Positions 1-7,595 of a DNA stretch of 17,819 bases are shown here, one piece after another. The DNA comes from Coemansia sp. RSA 1804 (Eukaryota > Kickxellomycota > Kickxellomycetes > Kickxellales > Kickxellaceae). Every line of letters begins with the position of its first letter. Within the stretch, counting starts at the first letter, position 1. Made by a program: the position numbers and the translations under genes. The notes below the pieces were generated by a model, which had not been told where the DNA came from, searched no databases, and worked only from the letters and a program-made list of their open reading frames with translations. Where the stretch lies: positions 1 through 17,819 of the forward strand of contig JANBTH010000416.1 in the NCBI GenBank assembly GCA_027578815.1, in the 5' to 3' direction.

Positions 1-270
1 GCCGTCACCGATGCCCAGGCGCTGGAGGGCTTCCGCTCTCTTGCTGAGCTGGAGGGCATCATTCCTGCTCTCGAGTCGTCGCATGCTGTTTACCAGGCCA
101 TGCAAGTTGCCTCAGTCATGTCTAGCAACAAGCTTGTTGTTATCTGCGTTAGTGGTCGTGGCGACAAGGATGGCAACACCGTTGCCGAGGTCTTGCCAAA
201 GATTGGTCCACGAATTGGCTGGGACTTGCGCTTTGAGGACGACCCGACAAAGACACCACACATGGCATAG
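1..270 (+). CDS. TRP5: Tryptophan synthase, C-terminal end of the beta region (partial)
   Basis: Frame 1 is open from the window edge to TAG at 268-270 and gives the last 89 residues. They match the C-terminus of the PLP-dependent beta chain, which condenses indole with serine to make tryptophan. Two family signatures are visible: EGIIPALESSHA (around residues 18-29) and SGRGDKD (residues 49-55). The serine of the latter is known to contact the PLP ring nitrogen in bacterial TrpB. In fungi the alpha and beta activities are normally fused in one protein (Trp5), but the alpha part lies outside the window, so the fusion is assumed. The protein ends in a short polar tail, DPTKTPHMA. There is no intron in the visible part. 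The enzyme is cytosolic in fungi. Confidence 0.88.
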   Translation, partial: AVTDAQALEGFRSLAELEGIIPALESSHAVYQAMQVASVMSSNKLVVICVSGRGDKDGNTVAEVLPKIGPRIGWDLRFEDDPTKTPHMA

Positions 271-313
271 TCTTAACATACAAACTTTTATATTTAGTGG
301 TAAACAGATTTTA

Positions 314-319
314 AATAAA
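314..319 (+). promoter_or_regulatory. Candidate poly(A) signal of the tryptophan synthase gene
   Basis: AATAAA lies 44 bases after the stop codon, followed by T-rich sequence. Spacing and context fit a eukaryotic 3' end signal. The cleavage site itself cannot be seen. Confidence 0.45.
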
Positions 320-1247
320 TCTTATTCCAGTGTTTGTATTTTTTTCTAGAATATTGTGGTACTAATTATACTTATATTATCTATTATTATATTAAATAGT
401 CTTGTTCCATTTATCAGCTATATTCATCTCGAGGCTAGAGTTGTCAGCAAAACCCATGTAGAGATGCAGGCTAACCAACTTTGTTACTAAAGCCTCTTGC
501 TGTTGCAGAAGGATTATCACTAGAATTGTCTACTGACATAATGTTAGAATTAACAAGTGAATAAAGATTGAGATAGCATAAAATGCGAAAGGCAGAAGAA
601 TGTTGAAGAAAGATAAAATGTTGGAATATAGCTTTTTTTACAGATACGGACAAACATGAAAAATAGCGGTTTGTGTTATTTATTAATTATACCTAGCAAT
701 TAAAAGTAAGATTATATATTATGTGGGTTTGTACATTTTGATAAATGGCAAATAAAATGAGTTTTTGACCTGAGATTTATTGTTTCAACATTTTAAGCTA
801 CTACAATTATAATACTATTCTAGGTTTTTTTTGCACAATGTCATGAATAGAGCCATCCGCTTATTTGGGGTTATACGCTGCTTACACAAACCGAGGCAAT
901 ATAACATAAATAAAACTATTATTCCAGCGTCAGCTAGAAGTTAGAAATAAAGATATTTTAGTAAAAGCTATTCTTTAATATTATATAGAGCTACTCAGGA
1001 ATAATTAGTATTTTGTTATCGAGGATTACATAAAAATGTGTATTCCCATTCTGTTAATTAATTCTGTAATGGCACGTCTTTTTAATGACTGTTGTAAAAT
1101 ACCACTAGTATATTAAAACAAAGTTAGAAATGGAAATACTTTGAGACATGTCAGCTGTATGTCAATTCTGAGATTTGCCAATCTGTTCTGCTGATGTGTA
1201 TATCCAATCTGCTTTTAGCATGCTTTATGAAATGTATATTATCTATA

Positions 1248-1253
1248 CACGTG
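1248..1253. promoter_or_regulatory. CACGTG E-box upstream of the first small paralog
   Basis: A perfect palindromic CACGTG lies 93 bp upstream of the TATA box at 1341. This is the classic core recognised by fungal bHLH factors. The same hexamer occurs at 7648, about 120 bp upstream of the TATA box of the Cys-rich gene. It is not seen upstream of the second paralog. Use in vivo is unproven. Confidence 0.3.
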
Positions 1254-1335
1254 AAAACCCGCATATTCATCATGTACGCATTAGCAAAATAAAATTTACA
1301 TGCAATATTCAACATGGTGCTGTTAGTATTGCACG

Positions 1336-1380
1336 CAGTATATAAACTTTCAGTTTTTCTTTTTAAACTAGCATTGTTAA
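1336..1380 (+). promoter_or_regulatory. Core promoter of small paralog 1 (TATA box 1341-1346)
   Basis: The block CAGTATATAAAC, a T-rich stretch, AAACTAGCATTGTTAAATTC is repeated almost unchanged at 2271-2316 in front of the second paralog. The surrounding AT-rich DNA has diverged much more, which suggests selection on the block. TATAAA to ATG is 123 bp, giving an expected 5' leader of about 90 bases. Confidence 0.6.
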
Positions 1381-1463
1381 ATTCATAAAAATTGCTTCAG
1401 TTAAAAATTTTATTATTCTTATTATTTTATCGCACATTTTCAGTCAAGGCAGTTAATAAAAAT

Positions 1464-1673
1464 ATGGGCATTCCAGTTTCAGATAATTATACTAAAGCAA
1501 CTGATAAAAATAAAGAGTGTAATAAATGTGCCAGCGTAATATTTACTGTAAATGGCAATGATTATGTTATAGAAACAGGCGGAGCTTCTACAACTGAGTT
1601 GCATGAAGTAACAGAATCAGATGCCCTGCAGCTAAGACATTGTGCAACTCACAATAGGATAACTAGTTATTAA
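1464..1673 (+). CDS. Small orphan protein, paralog 1 of a tandem pair (69 aa)
   Basis: I do not recognise this protein. ATG at 1464 is the only AUG in the open frame, and the frame ends at TAA 1671-1673. The 69-residue product is polar and slightly acidic, with three cysteines and no predicted signal peptide or membrane segment when read from this ATG. It aligns with the product of 2400-2648: CNK, a T-x-NG turn, an I-x-T segment, the invariant TES, then C-x2-HN-x2-TS near the C-terminus. About 19 identical positions fall in roughly 55 aligned residues, with one single-residue gap. The frame continues upstream without a stop to 1389 and reads a hydrophobic run (LKILLFLLFY), but no AUG occurs there, so 1464 is chosen. 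AATAAA follows at 1742. The paralogy and shared promoter, not length, are the reason for calling it coding. Confidence 0.62.
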   Translation: MGIPVSDNYTKATDKNKECNKCASVIFTVNGNDYVIETGGASTTELHEVTESDALQLRHCATHNRITSY

Positions 1674-2270
1674 GAATTAGACTGAAAAGAAGAGAATAAC
1701 TTTACGCATAATATTTTTTGTTTACTTAATAGGAATCACAAAATAAACTAAGAAAAAAGAAAGTGGTAATCTGCGGGTGCCATGATAAGGGCAATTTACT
1801 GCCCTGCTACTAGACCAGCTGCAAGCAGGGCTAAATTTCCTTAGATTTGATTTCTGCTCAAATTGCATGGCAATGCAGATGTTTACACAAACTATAAAAA
1901 CAGCTAAAAGCGTGTGCCGCAAAATACAAGCGTAACAATATGACACAGCTTATTTTGCGACAGCACACTCATGTGTAAAAAATGAAGATTCCCATCCATT
2001 TCTTATCACTGCAGAATACCGCTGATATCTAAAAGTATGAAACAATGTAGAAAGAATAATATTGGGGCATGCCAGCTTGATATTAATTTTGAATTTGTCA
2101 TGTTACCCTGTGTCATATGTTTAATTAATAATTGGCTAATATATATGCACAGCCGGATGACCACCCTTTTTCTTACATTTAATTAAGCTAAAAACTTATA
2201 TTTGTATTCATATAGCTAATAATAAGCAACTTATACATTAAATTTTTCTCAAGATTGTTTAAATTTTAGA
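1674..2270. other. AT-rich spacer between the two small paralogs, with overlapping hairpins
   Basis: There is no supported gene here. A plus-strand frame of 46 sense codons runs from 1789 to TAA at 1929, but it lacks an early ATG and is within chance expectation. The striking element is at 1788-1831. AGGGCA (1788-1793) can pair with TGCCCT (1800-1805). The overlapping GCCCTGC (1801-1807) can pair instead with GCAGGGC (1825-1831). The upstream part of the second duplicated unit begins near 2067. Confidence 0.5.
1742..1747 (+). promoter_or_regulatory. Candidate poly(A) signal for small paralog 1
   Basis: AATAAA lies 69 bases after the stop codon at 1673. It is the first such hexamer downstream. 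Confidence 0.35.
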
Positions 2271-2316
2271 CAGTATATAAATCCTCACTTTTTCTTTTCA
2301 AACTGGCATTGTTAGA
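2271..2316 (+). promoter_or_regulatory. Core promoter of small paralog 2 (TATA box 2276-2281)
   Basis: This is the second copy of the block at 1336-1380: CAGTATATAAA, a T-rich tract, then AAACTGGCATTGTTAGATTT. TATAAA to ATG is 124 bp, one base different from copy 1. In the leader, CACTAAC near 2352 followed about 20 bases later by TTTCAG resembles a branch point and 3' splice site. A spliced 5' leader is therefore possible. Copy 1 keeps the TTTCAG but has no good branch sequence. Confidence 0.6.
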
Positions 2317-2399
2317 TTTATTAAAAAAATATTTTAGATTTACTGTTTATCACCACTAACATATTACAACAGATTTCAGCTAGGACAATTATTAGAAAC

Positions 2400-2648
2400 A
2401 TGAGCTTATCAGCTAAAGATAAACTTGCTGTTGACAATTGTAATAAATATGTTTTTTTAAAATATACATGGAATGGTGAACGAATTGCTATAGTAACAAA
2501 AGAAAAGAATTTAACTGATTCATACGAGGCAACAGAATCAAACAAGAAAGATTTAAATGATTTATGTGAAGCTCATAATAAGAAAACTTCTGAACGTTAT
2601 TTACGTGGTTTTTTCCCGGACTTGTTAAACAGCAACGGTAGCAGATAA
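2400..2648 (+). CDS. Small orphan protein, paralog 2 of a tandem pair (82 aa)
   Basis: The product is unrecognised. ATG at 2400, in the context AGAAACATGAGC, opens an 82-residue frame ending at TAA 2646-2648. The protein is lysine- and asparagine-rich with only two cysteines and no hydrophobic segment, so a soluble intracellular product is likely. It matches paralog 1 through CNK (residues 14-16), T-x-NG, TES (near residue 46) and C-x2-HN-x2-TS (near residues 56-64). It then extends 18 residues further (ERYLRGFFPDLLN...). The two copies differ by only one inserted codon from CNK to TS, which favours protein-level constraint. AATAAA at 2662-2667 lies just after the stop. Function cannot be inferred. 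Confidence 0.65.
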   Translation: MSLSAKDKLAVDNCNKYVFLKYTWNGERIAIVTKEKNLTDSYEATESNKKDLNDLCEAHNKKTSERYLRGFFPDLLNSNGSR

Positions 2649-2747
2649 GAGCGCATCGCGCAATAAACAAAGTACCAGCAAGGTTTAGTACTGTAGGCTA
2701 AATTATTTTACTACTATTTTCACCATATCTATTATAAACAATAAGAC

Positions 2748-2774
2748 ATTTTTGTCTCCTCCAAAGACAAAAAT
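2748..2774. other. Perfect 10-bp stem hairpin with 7-base loop
   Basis: ATTTTTGTCT (2748-2757) is the exact reverse complement of AGACAAAAAT (2765-2774), and the loop is CCTCCAA. It lies 100 bases after the stop of small paralog 2 and past its likely poly(A) signal. It could be a 3' end or regulatory element, or a relic of a small inverted repeat. Confidence 0.5.
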
Positions 2775-3140
2775 AGTTACATTTACAATAATAACACCTA
2801 TTGCTTGAATCTCAGTTACATCCATCTATTCTCTGCTATGGCCATCTGTAAATAATTTCATATAAACATTGTTTACTTCAAGTGTTATGTTTAGTAGATA
2901 GATGTAAAAATGTTTGTAGAAAACAAAGCTTCTTACCAGATGCTATAAGCCGAAACCATGTTTTGCTGGTAAACATCTTTCTAATAGAGCAAGAGCTAAA
3001 CATATATTGGAACATATTGCTGATAAAATTGCTGGATTATTATAGCGCGGCTATGCAGCTACACAATTTTAATACAATGTATATAACACAGTTGGTTTTA
3101 TTTTAAAAATATTAAAAAGAACATAATAGTAGTTGCGTGA

Positions 3141-3470
3141 TGTTCCCAGCTTGGATGTCTGGTATGTAAAGTGTCTCAAATTAATTTAGCATGTGGTTGT
3201 TGGTGCGATTCTACATACTTTTCTAATACTGAAGAACAACCACTTGTATGTGATGGAATCAGCTTTACTGATAAAGCATACTCAGCTATATCAAAAACAT
3301 ATTCTATTTAAAGGAACATTTAAAGAAAGGCACATTCAACCCCACATGTCTCAATATACAAGCAAGGATTGATATATGCAAAAATAGACCAACAACTACT
3401 TTTAACAGTACCTCCAGTTTCCCCAATTGTCAATCAGCAACAAATTTACACAACTAATGTTTACAAATAG
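3141..3470 (+). pseudogene. Possible decayed coding remnant (one frame, two internal stops)
   Basis: One reading frame from 3141 to TAG at 3468-3470 is interrupted only by TAA at 3309 and TAA at 3321. The first part contains a cysteine cluster (LACGCWCDSTYFSN). The last part reads like ordinary protein (QGLIYAKIDQQLLLTVPP). There is no ATG, and no GT donor lies between the two parts that would splice out the stops. It may be a dead relative of the small genes or an old mobile-element fragment, but chance open frames of this size are expected here. I recognise no family. Confidence 0.18.
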
Positions 3471-3563
3471 CGATAACAAGAAGAGCAAACAACGAAAAAT
3501 AGGGAACTAAATAAATTTTTCTACATCCTACTAGTCAAAAAAACAAGCTAGAGAAAAAGCTAA

Positions 3564-6500
3564 TTAGACACCGTCACCGCCATAGTTACCATCGTCATCG
3601 TCGTCATCATCACCGGTAGAAGCCTCATGAACATCGTCGTCATCGGAAAGCGACTCGTTGTCGTTGGTGCTGCTACCACGTTTATACAAGTAGTTGCCAT
3701 CAGAGCTCGCGCCATCCCGATGCAACGCACCCGCGGCACCCGCGACCTCGCTAGCGCCAGCAACAACAAACTTTTTCTGGCGCTTGCGCTCGTTCCAGTG
3801 GAGACAGCGGGACAGACTGGACATCCAGTCCTGCGTCTGCGACTGCGACGCACAAACGGTCGGCAGCGGGTACTTTGACGCAGTGATCTGGATGTGGTCG
3901 CCGCGACGGAGCTCGGTACGATGACGGCCGTCGAAGGACGCCCAGGCGGTGTTTCTGCTGTCGGGAGGCAGCACCACGCGCAGAACCATTGTGTCGGGAA
4001 GCAGCATGGGACGGAACGACAGCGTGTGGGCGCAGATGGGCGTTACCAGGATGGCCGGGATTTCCGGATGGACCAGGGATCCGCCGGCTGCCAGCGAGTA
4101 CGCGGTTGATCCGGTTGGCGTTGCCAAGCACAGACCGTCGGCCTCGACTGTTGTCAGGTGATTGCCGTCGCCATACAGCTCGAGCTGCGACAGGTACGGG
4201 CTGGGCCCGCGGTCTACCACCACCTCGTTCATCACCTGGAACGAGCTGTCGCGCTTCCACACCTTGCGCATCCGCCGCTGGTACGGCTTGGGCACGTCGT
4301 CCCACTCCGACTCGTTGATCGTCGAGTGCCGAGTCAGCGGCTCGCCTCCGTCAACATCAGCGGCCCCCGAGCCATCGCCGCTGCCATTATCAACGACGTC
4401 GCTGCTCTTGCTGCTGCTCTTGCGGCTCTCGCCCGAGGAGCGGCGCTGTCTGCTTATGCTCCTGCTTCTGCATTTCACGCCACCGGTGTTTGCAGTGCTG
4501 CTTGTCTGAGCAGAGTAGATGACGCCCAGATTCTGGCTGTGTCCGTGGCCACGGTGATGATGGCTATGGCCATGGCTATGGTGGTGGTTTCCCGAGTGCG
4601 TGTGGCGTCTGCGCAGCACATGCGGCGGAGTGCCGCTGTTGCTGCTGTTGAGTCTGGAGACACGCGACACGCTTGCTGTGCCGCCATCGTCCTCGGCGGC
4701 AGAGCCGGACTCGTTGCTGCTGCTGCTGCTACAGCCGCAGCAGGAATCGCTGTCATTGCCGTTGCCGTTGCCTCCGCTGTTGCCGCTCGCTCGGCCGCTG
4801 CTCTGCCTGCCCGAGTGGTGGTGCGCGCGAGTCGGGGCGGCAGACGCTGTTGCCTGCTGCTGCTTCGCCGCAGTCGAAGACATTGATCTCGGCATCGGAG
4901 GCGGACGACGCATGGACGAGCTGAATGTGCGTGCCTGGCGCTTCCCAGCGGCCGCCGACATGCTGTGAAGCGCAGCCAGGTTGGCGGATCCAGGCACATC
5001 GTCGCTCTTCTCCTTACCGGTGCACAAGTGCTCATCGGCGCCCTCGATCCCGTGTGTGGCCATCGCGTGGTTAATAACCTTGTTGCAGTCGGCGGCATCA
5101 ACCAGAACGTTGGCGTGCTCTGGATCCACGGCATCGGCCAGACGGTAGACGGTGCAGGTGAAGCGCATGCGCAGATTGATGCGCACGCCGTTGTTGATGA
5201 CCGAGCCCAGTACTCTGCGCGCGTGCTTGTGGTCGAATACAGTCAGGAAGCCCAGCGAGCCCAGGTGGAACGGGATGATTGGCGGCACCGTCTTCTGGAA
5301 CAGCCACGATGTGTACAGCACTGTGCCGTCGCCTCCCAGCGTCACCACAAAGTCGAAGATCTCGGGGCTCATTGCGCACAGCTCCGGTGTCCAGTACTGC
5401 AGGTTGCTCTGCGCTATCGGAAACCGCTGGTACACGCGCTGCAGGTTGAAGTTGCGGTGCTTGGCTATCCGCTCCTCCACATACACGACAATAGGCTGGC
5501 TGCCCTCGTCCTTGGGCCCATCGATGAGCCAGGTGGCCAGATCGCGTGTCAGGCTGACAAGACTGGTATCGTTTGGTTTGGTCACTACCATGATCCGTCG
5601 CACATTGCTTACCTGCACCACCGTGCGTCCAATCAGCTTCGACACTTCGCGCACGCTGACGGCAGTCTGCACCAGATCCACCGTGGGCGTATCTGCGCCG
5701 CTGCGCATGCTCTCCACCAGTCCGCGCTCCATCGACCGCACGGCGTGCGCTGCCGCCTCCGAGTGCCGCATCCCCGCCATCTCAAGCTCCTTGCGCCGCT
5801 GCACAAGCTGCGCTCCCGCCGTCGCCCCGTTGTCCGACTGCGTGGCCCCATACGTCCCGCCGCGCTTCGAGACAGAGGACAACGACGATGCCGATGAGGC
5901 GTTCGATGTCCGGTAATGCTGCTGCTGCTGCTGCTGCTCGCGCTCCTGAGTGATCCGCGCATCCGACTGCCGCAGCTGTCCAGTCGACTGCGAATGTGCA
6001 AAGGGAAGCACAGAGCGATCAATCGTTTTGCTTGTTGTTGTTGCTGCTACTGCTGCTGCTGCTGCTGCTGCGGGTGCCGCAGCAACCCTTGTCTGAGTGC
6101 TTTGTTCTCCAGCAGCGTTCTGCACCTTCGTATCATCGCTTTTGCCAGACAATGGCCGCCGCGCTATCCTATCGCTAGAAATACTGGAAGCACGCTGTGC
6201 TGCTACTAACGCTGCCGCAGCATTATCCCTTCCACTGTGCAGTGTCGCGTGCTCCTTCAGCAGCTGCGCCAGCTTCCCCTCATCATCGTCCCGCTTATCA
6301 TCAGCATCGGCACTACCAACCCGGTCCAACACTTCAGCCGTGACAACATCGACTGGCTGACCATCGCCTGCCTTGGCTGCACCTTTGCTTGTAGCTCTAG
6401 CAACCTCACGCGCAATCCGATCAACCTTATGTTCCATCGAAAGCTCATTCGGCACCGGATTGGGTCCCGACGGCTTCCTCGCCTTACGCGTCAGGCAAGG

Positions 6501-6740
6501 ATGCAACGCACATGCACCAACTCCCATCGTTCTGTTGATTCTGGAGTCGTCGGTCTTCTTGATATAGTTGTCGCCAAAGAACTCTGACGCTTCTCCGCTT
6601 TCCTTCCCACTACTACTACTACCGCTGCTGTTGCTGATGGTGTCATCGTTACCACCAATCGCTGCTGATCTCTCCTCATCCTTCTCTTTCTTCGCCGCGT
6701 CTGGCTCCGCGCTGCTTGTGTTCAACGTTTGTTTATGCAT
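3564..6740 (-). CDS. NAD kinase (ATP-NAD kinase) with a large low-complexity insertion
   Basis: The product is 1058 residues in one uninterrupted exon. It phosphorylates NAD (or NADH) to NADP(H), the cell's source of NADP. Residues 360-530 and 834-990 form the catalytic domain. They show the kinase signature LGGDGTVLYTSW (GGDG at 469-472), the NEVVVDRGP motif (838-846) and the glycine-rich ATPTGSTAYSLAAGG (873-887). C-terminal blocks typical of fungal Utr1-type enzymes follow: TPICAHTLSFRP, SFDGRHRTELRRGD and LHWNERKRQK. The N-terminal 310 residues are low complexity, with an Ala run (221-232) and a Gln run (269-274). An insertion of about 300 residues (532-833) splits the domain and carries a His-rich patch (713-734) and Ser/Arg-rich segments. 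The tail is acidic (Asp run 1044-1050). No mitochondrial targeting peptide is evident, so a cytosolic enzyme is likely. The domain exceeds yeast Utr1 in length only by low-complexity sequence. The start at 6740 is the first ATG after a stop at 6752-6750; Met72 is an alternative. Confidence 0.95.
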   Translation of the reverse strand: MHKQTLNTSSAEPDAAKKEKDEERSAAIGGNDDTISNSSGSSSSGKESGEASEFFGDNYIKKTDDSRINRTMGVGACALHPCLTRKARKPSGPNPVPNELSMEHKVDRIAREVARATSKGAAKAGDGQPVDVVTAEVLDRVGSADADDKRDDDEGKLAQLLKEHATLHSGRDNAAAALVAAQRASSISSDRIARRPLSGKSDDTKVQNAAGEQSTQTRVAAAPAAAAAAAVAATTTSKTIDRSVLPFAHSQSTGQLRQSDARITQEREQQQQQQHYRTSNASSASSLSSVSKRGGTYGATQSDNGATAGAQLVQRRKELEMAGMRHSEAAAHAVRSMERGLVESMRSGADTPTVDLVQTAVSVREVSKLIGRTVVQVSNVRRIMVVTKPNDTSLVSLTRDLATWLIDGPKDEGSQPIVVYVEERIAKHRNFNLQRVYQRFPIAQSNLQYWTPELCAMSPEIFDFVVTLGGDGTVLYTSWLFQKTVPPIIPFHLGSLGFLTVFDHKHARRVLGSVINNGVRINLRMRFTCTVYRLADAVDPEHANVLVDAADCNKVINHAMATHGIEGADEHLCTGKEKSDDVPGSANLAALHSMSAAAGKRQARTFSSSMRRPPPMPRSMSSTAAKQQQATASAAPTRAHHHSGRQSSGRASGNSGGNGNGNDSDSCCGCSSSSSNESGSAAEDDGGTASVSRVSRLNSSNSGTPPHVLRRRHTHSGNHHHSHGHSHHHRGHGHSQNLGVIYSAQTSSTANTGGVKCRSRSISRQRRSSGESRKSSSKSSDVVDNGSGDGSGAADVDGGEPLTRHSTINESEWDDVPKPYQRRMRKVWKRDSSFQVMNEVVVDRGPSPYLSQLELYGDGNHLTTVEADGLCLATPTGSTAYSLAAGGSLVHPEIPAILVTPICAHTLSFRPMLLPDTMVLRVVLPPDSRNTAWASFDGRHRTELRRGDHIQITASKYPLPTVCASQSQTQDWMSSLSRCLHWNERKRQKKFVVAGASEVAGAAGALHRDGASSDGNYLYKRGSSTNDNESLSDDDDVHEASTGDDDDDDDGNYGGDGV
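5910..5940 (-). repeat. CAG-type triplet tract encoding polyglutamine in NAD kinase
   Basis: On the plus strand the tract reads as GCTGCTGCT repeats. On the coding strand it gives a run of about seven glutamines near residues 269-274. A second GCT-type tract at 6046-6073 encodes the alanine run. Such triplet tracts are prone to length change. Confidence 0.7.
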
Positions 6741-7199
6741 TATGCTAGGCTAATTTATATCGGGGGAAGGATAAGAAGAAAAGAAGAAAATGGTGTGCAC
6801 AAGACAAGTGGATATCCACCAGTAGCCCCTGTGATAGTCTGTTGTTTATGTGTAATGCAGAGAAAGGGAAGAAAAAGGAGCTTTCCTCAATAAAAGAAAC
6901 AAAATTAAATAAATAAACATAAATGAGAAGGGGAAAGTGGTGATGGAAATGAATGTCTGCAAACTTTTTATTTTGTCTATACAGCAAGATATTCTTCATT
7001 CCAGGAAGAAGAAAAAGGGAGATAGGGACAATAGCAGCCTTTGTGGAAAAAAAGATGGAAAATGAACTTTTTTTCTTCTTATTTGTTGCAGAAAGAGAAC
7101 AGCGTGAAAAAATGTGGGGATGACGCATCAGCTCTTTACAAGAACGAAAAAAAACTCCCAAGAAATGATTTTCCCACAAAAAGAAAATCAATCAATTAC
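6741..7199 (-). promoter_or_regulatory. Upstream region of NAD kinase, pyrimidine-rich on the sense strand
   Basis: Read from the minus strand this is a long CT-rich leader, a common feature of fungal promoters and 5' untranslated regions. A TATAAA (6759-6754) sits only 14 bases before the annotated ATG, closer than a working TATA box should be. Either the box is not used, or transcription starts inside the annotated coding region and translation begins at Met72 (6527). TAG at 6752-6750 could also be a 3' splice site of a leader intron. No other gene is seen. Confidence 0.45.
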
Positions 7200-7595
7200 A
7201 GCTGATGCATTAAACATCTGATTACTGATTGTGAGTATTTGAATCAGGGATATTTTAATCAGTGATTAGATTATGACACAACATATGTTAAATATTGTCT
7301 TTTATGCATATTAAAAGATACAATGGAGGTTTCTTTGAAAATCTATCAGCTTTCGTTGTTAATATTACTATAAATTAAACTAAATTTTGTGCGGAGCCAA
7401 GCTAGATGTAAAAATATGTGACTGTGCTGAATATAGAAATTGTCAGCATGACAAGCTGACTTAAAGGCAGTTATAGGGGGTTTCTGACTTCATTGTACAA
7501 AGAAACCCTAAATTTAATAAGGATTTATAGTGGTATATTCAATAAAAATAAAACGTAAACAAGCTAAAGAAAACCTCTCACCCAATGTTGCAGAT

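Larger units (their letters stand above)
271..1335. other. AT-rich intergenic stretch without a supported gene
   Basis: This stretch separates the tryptophan synthase 3' end from the first small paralogous gene. Only short open frames are present. On the minus strand 529-392 reads 45 codons to TAA, and an overlapping ATG frame begins at 548 (MSVDNSSDNPSATARGF...). On the plus strand, 843-944 (33 codons from ATG) and 1036-1116 (26 codons from ATG) are open. Frames of this length are expected by chance in DNA this AT-rich, so none is called a gene. From about 1146 the sequence begins to resemble 2067 onward, which is the start of the tandem duplication described separately. Confidence 0.6.
1146..2648 (+). 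repeat. Diverged tandem duplication of a promoter-gene unit, period about 921-936 bp
   Basis: Unit 1 runs from about 1146 to 1673 and unit 2 from about 2067 to 2648. The far-upstream parts resemble each other (ACATGTCAGCTG at 1146 against GCATGCCAGCTT at 2067). The promoter cores are nearly identical (CAGTATATAAA at 1336 and 2271). The start codons are 936 bp apart (1464 and 2400), and so are the in-frame upstream TAA codons (1386 and 2322). The encoded proteins align at about one third identity by eye. An old tandem gene duplication is the simplest explanation. Confidence 0.75.
2649..3563. other. AT-rich intergenic stretch with a strong hairpin and coding-like fragments
   Basis: No gene with a start codon and good context can be supported. 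A poly(A) signal candidate (2662-2667) belongs to the preceding small gene. A perfect 10-bp hairpin lies at 2748-2774. Three coding-like stretches follow: 2920-3045 in one frame (KTKLLTRC...HILEHIADKIAGLL, ending TAG), then 3141-3311 and 3324-3470 in another shared frame. They lack ATG starts and are interrupted by stops. The 3' flank of the NAD kinase gene, which is read from the other strand, ends here. Confidence 0.5.

Noticed and set aside
2882..3106. A 74-codon plus-strand frame after small paralog 2.
   Set aside because: It begins at GTG, lacks similarity to the paralogs and is within the length expected by chance in AT-rich DNA.
4158..4886. Long plus-strand open frames opposite the NAD kinase gene (also 4965-5897).
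   Set aside because: These are shadows of GC-rich coding sequence on the other strand. NAD kinase motifs prove the minus frame.
6745..7191. A minus-strand open frame just upstream of NAD kinase that might be a first exon.
   Set aside because: It is Phe/Ser/His-rich from pyrimidine-rich leader DNA and has no convincing donor or conserved motif.
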